This document shows positions 59,416 through 64,000 of a stretch of DNA of 64,000 nt, piece by piece. Position numbers and translations under genes: made by a program. Where the stretch lies: contig CM077115.1 of the NCBI GenBank assembly GCA_039619475.1, forward strand, positions 300,081,756-300,145,755. Direction: 5' to 3'. The number at the start of each line of letters is the position of its first letter. Position 1 is the stretch's first letter. Origin of the DNA: Icerya purchasi. Its lineage: Eukaryota > Arthropoda > Insecta > Hemiptera > Monophlebidae. Below the pieces are notes generated by a model. The model was not told the origin of the DNA and made no database searches. It was given only the letters and a program-made list of their open reading frames with translations.

Positions 59416-59639
59416 TTCGAATGGGGGGTAGCCTAAGAATTACGTTGTAATTAATATATACTCGTATATATTATTATTTCGAATTAGCCACTGATGAACT
59501 ACGTTGTCAATTGATTCTGCCATTCTTCTTCCTCTCTTTCCATACTGCTTTCATTCTTTCACTGTGTCTTTTTTTTCTTTCTTCGGACCACAGAATGCCA
59601 GTTTACGTTTATGCGCGAATCTTTTGCAGTCAAATAATT

Positions 59640-60240
59640 TATTCTTTAACGTAATGAATTAATATTGACTGTTGCAAGAAAGTTTCTCTGTCGAAAACTA
59701 ATCTTTCTAAAAGGTTTACCATCCTTCGAGCATGTTGGTGCAAGTTCTCCGGAAAATGATAACTTGCTTGCATTGCCTACGACAATGGTGGATTGGTTAC
59801 CACCTGGAGTAGTTAAATGATATTTCTTTTCCATCATGCCTTCCAGTTGAAAAAAAATATTGTGGTCAGCCATATTGTAGCTGAAACCAAAATACTGCCA
59901 AGATTGTTAGTCTTGGAGGGTAGTAGCTCTAATCACCAGAGCTGTGGAACGCCGCCATTGACCATTTATTACAGTTCTTCTGCCGCTATCCTGGGGTAAT
60001 AGACCTGCCTCATCTATACCCAGTCTATGAAGGCCTTTCTACAGCCTCCGTATAATTGCCCTCCATAGACCTCCCTTAAACTCTTTTGTTTGCCAATCAT
60101 GACTTCCACCAGGATTGGTTACCCGATCTCCATCAAGCATTAGCTTAACAGGGGAACCTCATGAAGGCGAATGCGGGGTAGAAGTGGAGAGGCTACAACA
60201 AACTTCTTGAGCGTTTGTATATTGCGCATCACACTTTCTG
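59640..60240 (-). pseudogene. RTE-type LINE 5' end: leader and start of ORF2
   Basis: In minus sense, leader-like sequence (60240-59880, with GATGGAGATCGGGTAACCAA) precedes a frame from 59873: MADHNIFFQLEGMMEKKYHL ... RKISFRQRNFLATVNINSLR, then a stop at 59646. A start of the form FLATxNINSLxxxG opens the endonuclease domain of insect RTE proteins. Beyond that the sequence is unrelated, so only the 5' end remains. Confidence 0.55.
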
Positions 60241-60251
60241 GGGTTTCCCTC

Positions 60252-60275
60252 ATATATATATATATATATATATAT
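60252..60275. repeat. (AT)n microsatellite
   Basis: About twelve AT units. Confidence 0.95.
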
Positions 60276-60495
60276 TTATGATAAATATGTAACACCCTTA
60301 TCTATTATTATATACAATAACGAAGGGTTAGTATGATACAATTAATCTTTTGTTAAAAAAAAAAAAGTGAATAATTAAATGCAATAAAAGGCGCATTGAA
60401 ATCCATGAGTTATGAAGGAGGACTAAAAGAAGAATGGACCGCAAGTATGGTGGTTCGGAATAGATTAAAAAAAAGAGACAAAGAGAACGTTGCAG

Positions 60496-60667
60496 GAATG
60501 TATAGGCTGCGTTTCGCCAGCCCCGCCCAAAGATTTTTCTAATTAAACTATAAAGGGGAAAAGCACAAACAAAAAACTTAGTGGCACAAAGAAGCACAAA
60601 CGAATAAGCCTATTTTGGTTTCCCAACTCAAAATGGGCGGGGCTGGCGAAACGCAGCCGAATATATA
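60496..60667. mobile_element. 154-bp MITE with perfect 25-bp GC-rich inverted ends
   Basis: 60505-60529 (starts GGCTGCGTTTCGCCAG) and 60634-60658 are exact reverse complements over 25 bp. Immediately outside, gaatgtata (60496-60504) and gaatatata (60659-60667) form a 9-bp direct repeat with one difference. Nine-base duplications and G-starting ends suit a Mutator-like MITE. The right copy merges with a TA microsatellite, so the duplication is slightly less certain. No coding capacity. Confidence 0.85.
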
Positions 60668-63600
60668 TATATATATATATGTGAGGAACAAATAGAGTAG
60701 CGCATTGATCATAAAGGAGCTGGACTGTTGTCGAATTTAAAGTAAGGTGTGCGTGCTCGGTATAAGGGTCCCGATTATATCAAGTGAAAACCGCGACTCT
60801 GACAATCAATATTCCATGTCGGTCACTGCAGGCCTGGTTGTCATTTCGACCATCGCCATAGCGCATCGAATTATTCTCGCAGAGTGCCAAGTGTGTAGTA
60901 CGATTAAATTTCAACGATTCCAGAATTTTCAGAAATTTTCTCGTCAATGTGTAAGCAATTAAATGGAATGTGAAATAAAAATTAATTTGAAATCGAAACT
61001 TGAAATCCTGTAATCAAACGTGAGTGAATAGCCTCCTTCAAGGAGCATCGCATGCGAAGTGCGCATTTTCCTTCGGTGATCAAGAGTCCGATCGGGAAAA
61101 ATCCGAGCGCAGGTGAAGCAGTTGTGATTGAAAAGGATAAAAGAGATTAGTCGTGAAAGAAAAAGGGCTTCCGCTTGAACGTATACAGAAGATGATTGTA
61201 CCCATTAAGTTTCAAATTGAACGTTTTCCCGGATAAAAGATTGGTTCATGTATTGAAAGATAGGTTCGCGGTAAAGAAGCACTATCGAATGTTTCCATTA
61301 TTTTGCAATCAACGTGACTTAAATAATCCTGTTAACGCGTGTGCTCTTTGGTAATCGATATTTTGCTCGGGCACATTTACAATGTATAACGAGGAATTCG
61401 GAATAACAAATTCGGATATTTTATCCTCTGAATAGAAAACAAAAAACAACAAAAAAAAAAAAACCGTTTGACTCAATCAAAACACAAAATATGTTCCCCT
61501 CCCGATTATTATTTAGAAAATACATTAACATCTGTCAAAATGAATTAAATGCGATCGATATAAAAAAAAAAAAAAAACTATGAAATTCCAATGAAAGAGA
61601 TGAAAAACCCGACTGAAACGTAATGCGGTTTTCCAGCTGGTGAACAGACCTCCGGCTAATGATATAGCATTTGGAAAAATTTAAGATTTAATCGGATATT
61701 CCGGGCGAATGTGTAAAATTTGCCAATGCCGATTAAACAAATCGATTTTTTTTAAAATTATAACATTCTCGGATTTCAATATCCGAAACTAGTCGGTATT
61801 GTCATTTATATTATAAATTATATAGCATTGTGTTTTTTGTATTTTTAATTAGTTTATTTACGGTGAAATTTTATAATTTCCTTTAGCGAAAACTGGAATT
61901 TCGATGGGAATTAATATGAACTGATACACGTTTAAAATGCCGATCAGTAATTAAAGTTGTATTTCGTAAAAATACCGTCCGGAAAAGTCGTTTTTTTAGA
62001 CACTTCTTTCTATCGGTGTGTGCCTTCCGGCGCATGATACGACCGAATAAAAGAAAATAAACTGAGCTACGAAGTGCGGTAAAAACGATAGGAAAGACTA
62101 ACTCGTACGAAACGGAAAGAATGCGAGAAAATATCAATAACGATCCGAAACAAATTAGTTCAGCGAAAGAGCTACCATAAGATAAGCGATTTGAGATAAA
62201 GGAGAGACTGTGTGAAACGAGAGGCATAAGCGAAAGGGAATTTAATTTGAAACTTTTGGAAAAAGAAAGAGATTGTTTCTCAGAGGAAAGCTGTTCGCTT
62301 GTGGCTCGAGGATCCGAGTTAATTTTTTTGTTGATTATTAAGACAAATTTTAAAATATTCCCTATCATTAAATAATAAAATCTAGGTTTAGACAAAAAAA
62401 AAAACAGCGACAAAGCTATTAATTATAAAACAGCTTGCACGGGGAATAAGTGAAACAAGTCGGACAAAAAGGTTAAATCTCCATTTCTAGTTGTGCATTT
62501 TTGTCCGTAAATGACTAAATTTTTCCGCGTTTATTTCTTCATTTGAATTATTTTTCATCTTCTCGGAATCATTTTGAATGCTTTTAATAAAGGAAAAAAA
62601 AAAAGGTTCCATTCTTATTACAACTCTTGCCGAATTACATTTATGGAGCGATGCGTGAGATATGCAAGAAATATACAAAACCTATCGCAGAACTAACTCA
62701 ATATGGTTAGACTTCAGTTTGGCAAGCTAATGAATACAGTTGAAACAACTCTGCAACGGTAGTAAATGAAATGCAGCCTTTTAAACGAACGAGATAGATT
62801 CCAGCAAGAAAACGCGATACCTGCGATGCGCCAATTGAAGTCTGGTGTTTAATTTTCGACAAATTTTTTTTTTTGATATTCGTAATAGTCGTAATAATGA
62901 TGATATTTCTTATTACCGGCATCGGGCACTTGCTGAGAACAGTACCCTTCAAAAGATAAATCAAAGGGTATCGGCTATCGGCGAAAAAGTATGCTCGATA
63001 ACTACTACATACATACATATATAGAGATCTATGTGTGTACAGGTATTTTATGCAACTAGTTGTAATCAAAATATGCGATGAATTCTCGGCACACGTGTCT
63101 CAATGAATATTGTGTTTCGTACGTGGTGTAAATAGAATTCCAGCGCGTATTAAAACGACCGACGATTTGTTGAAAATCCGGTTTTTAGAATTATTGTAAG
63201 TTCGTGTGTCGGATTGTCGGATGCCAGACGATCGTATAGAATTATTAATAATGTCGTTTCTGTTACGTAATCTCTCGTTTATACTTGCAAGCCAAATGTA
63301 CATAAATTCATCTTTGACGACAACGATGACGACGACACCAATATTTCTAGAACCCCGCGGACACTCTTCTAAACATAGATCTCTGCTACATTTGAGTCCC
63401 AAATGTGACATCGTTCAAGTCGAAGTTTGATTACAGTTTCGTTAGATGTCACGAACAGCTGCAGCACAGGCAGGAGCAGAATACCAGCGAATGAAATCAT
63501 TAGAAAATTCGGCTCAGCCGCTGAGGTCTTTCGACAACTCCAGGGCTTTCCAGCAACCACGAATAATAATAGCGTGCGGTAATTATAGACAATAATACTC

Positions 63601-64000
63601 GGAAACTGAAATAAAATTTATAAGTCGGTACAAAGAGGAAAAGTGGGGCACAAAAACAACGGTTATATCACCGGTTCTAGTCGCGCCATATTACAACGTT
63701 TCGCAGTACGTGTGCCAGTGTGAACATCTCTACAGGCAACCTTGAAGACCGGCAGTCTAATGAGCCATGTCGTCTTGTTGGTATTTCATTTGAAAACTTT
63801 TCATTTTCATTTTTTGATATGAATTTATGCAAATTAAACGTTTACAGATAAACTCGTTACCTAATAAAATTTTAAGGTGTAAAACTGTATTTTATTAAAA
63901 CCCATTTTCTGTTGTTTCATCTTCTACGCCCCCCGGGGGTTTTTATTGTACATTTAGAATAGCGTTTTTATTATCTGTATGCGGCATGGAAACATGGTAA
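60668..64000. other. Intron-like or intergenic, nothing recognised
   Basis: Few repeats: A runs near 61451-61463 and 61563-61577, a T run near 62863, a GAC-rich stretch near 63318-63337. A 176-codon minus frame (62413-61883) has no recognised domain. A stretch ending CCGAGCGCAG|GTGAAG at 61112 could be a donor but lacks other support. Confidence 0.4.

Noticed and set aside
61050..61112. Possible alternative exon ending CCGAGCGCAG|GTGAAG
   Set aside because: Donor alone is not enough; the frame has no recognised content and no acceptor or start was convincing.
61883..62413. 176-codon minus frame, one of the longest stop-free frames in the window
   Set aside because: No recognised domain, serine/leucine/phenylalanine-rich composition, no splice or promoter context; probably chance or compositional.
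1..64000. CRISPR arrays, bacterial operons, riboswitches, rRNA or tRNA genes
   Set aside because: No regularly spaced identical repeats with unique spacers, no Shine-Dalgarno-led gene clusters, and no tRNA box patterns were found; the sequence is eukaryotic.

Overview
The window is eukaryotic, AT-rich, non-coding-dominated DNA, most likely from an insect. The mix of Jockey-, R1-, I- and RTE-type non-LTR retrotransposons, a mariner, hAT and Mutator-like remnants, long poly-A/T runs and many short microsatellites fits an arthropod genome, perhaps hemipteran, but the species cannot be named. There are no operons, tRNA or rRNA genes or CRISPR arrays. Almost every recognisable protein stretch is a decayed piece of a mobile element. 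All similarities were found by reading and translating by eye, so repeat borders are approximate.

Layout. 0-5 kb: N-terminal piece of a hAT transposase running off the left edge (minus). Then a minus-strand copy of a long unidentified repeat ('family R'), split by a 1.85 kb inverted-repeat transposon, and a 51-bp-arm hairpin. 6-12 kb: hAT ends, a 5'-truncated Jockey LINE with a 17-bp target-site duplication, and a candidate minus-strand exon. 13.8-24 kb: an I-type LINE (reverse transcriptase plus RNase H) next to a decayed hAT, a LINE tail, a Mutator-like transposase remnant, and possible LTR edges. 25-29 kb: two LINE remnants on opposite strands, then four-plus tandem copies of a ~289 bp satellite. 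29-39.6 kb: mostly unremarkable DNA, LINE tails, an internally deleted mariner with near-perfect ~50 bp inverted ends, and a LINE with decayed ORF1 and endonuclease.

39.7-44.5 kb: plus-strand copy of family R, invaded by an RTE element (12-bp target duplication), a fold-back element with ~200 bp arms, a LINE with RNase H and a TTAACCGACTTC-type repeat. The 0.8-4.1 kb copy shows uninterrupted sequence at these sites, and the reverse holds for its own insertion. 44.6-49 kb: an inverted GACCGTGTTCAGAGCGACC repeat, RT fragments, an RTE tail and an R1-like tail.

49.6-64 kb is different: few mobile elements, a CpG-richer stretch at 49.6-50.3 kb with an NRF1-type palindrome, and at 50716-50794 what looks like the first coding exon of a real secreted or membrane protein (signal peptide, then a phase-1 splice donor). 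A possible second exon lies at 52028-52132. The rest of that region reads like long intron, with minisatellites, an RTE 5' end and a 154 bp MITE with perfect 25-bp ends. Only this locus looks like a host gene; the other genes do not form a pathway and are layers of transposon insertion.
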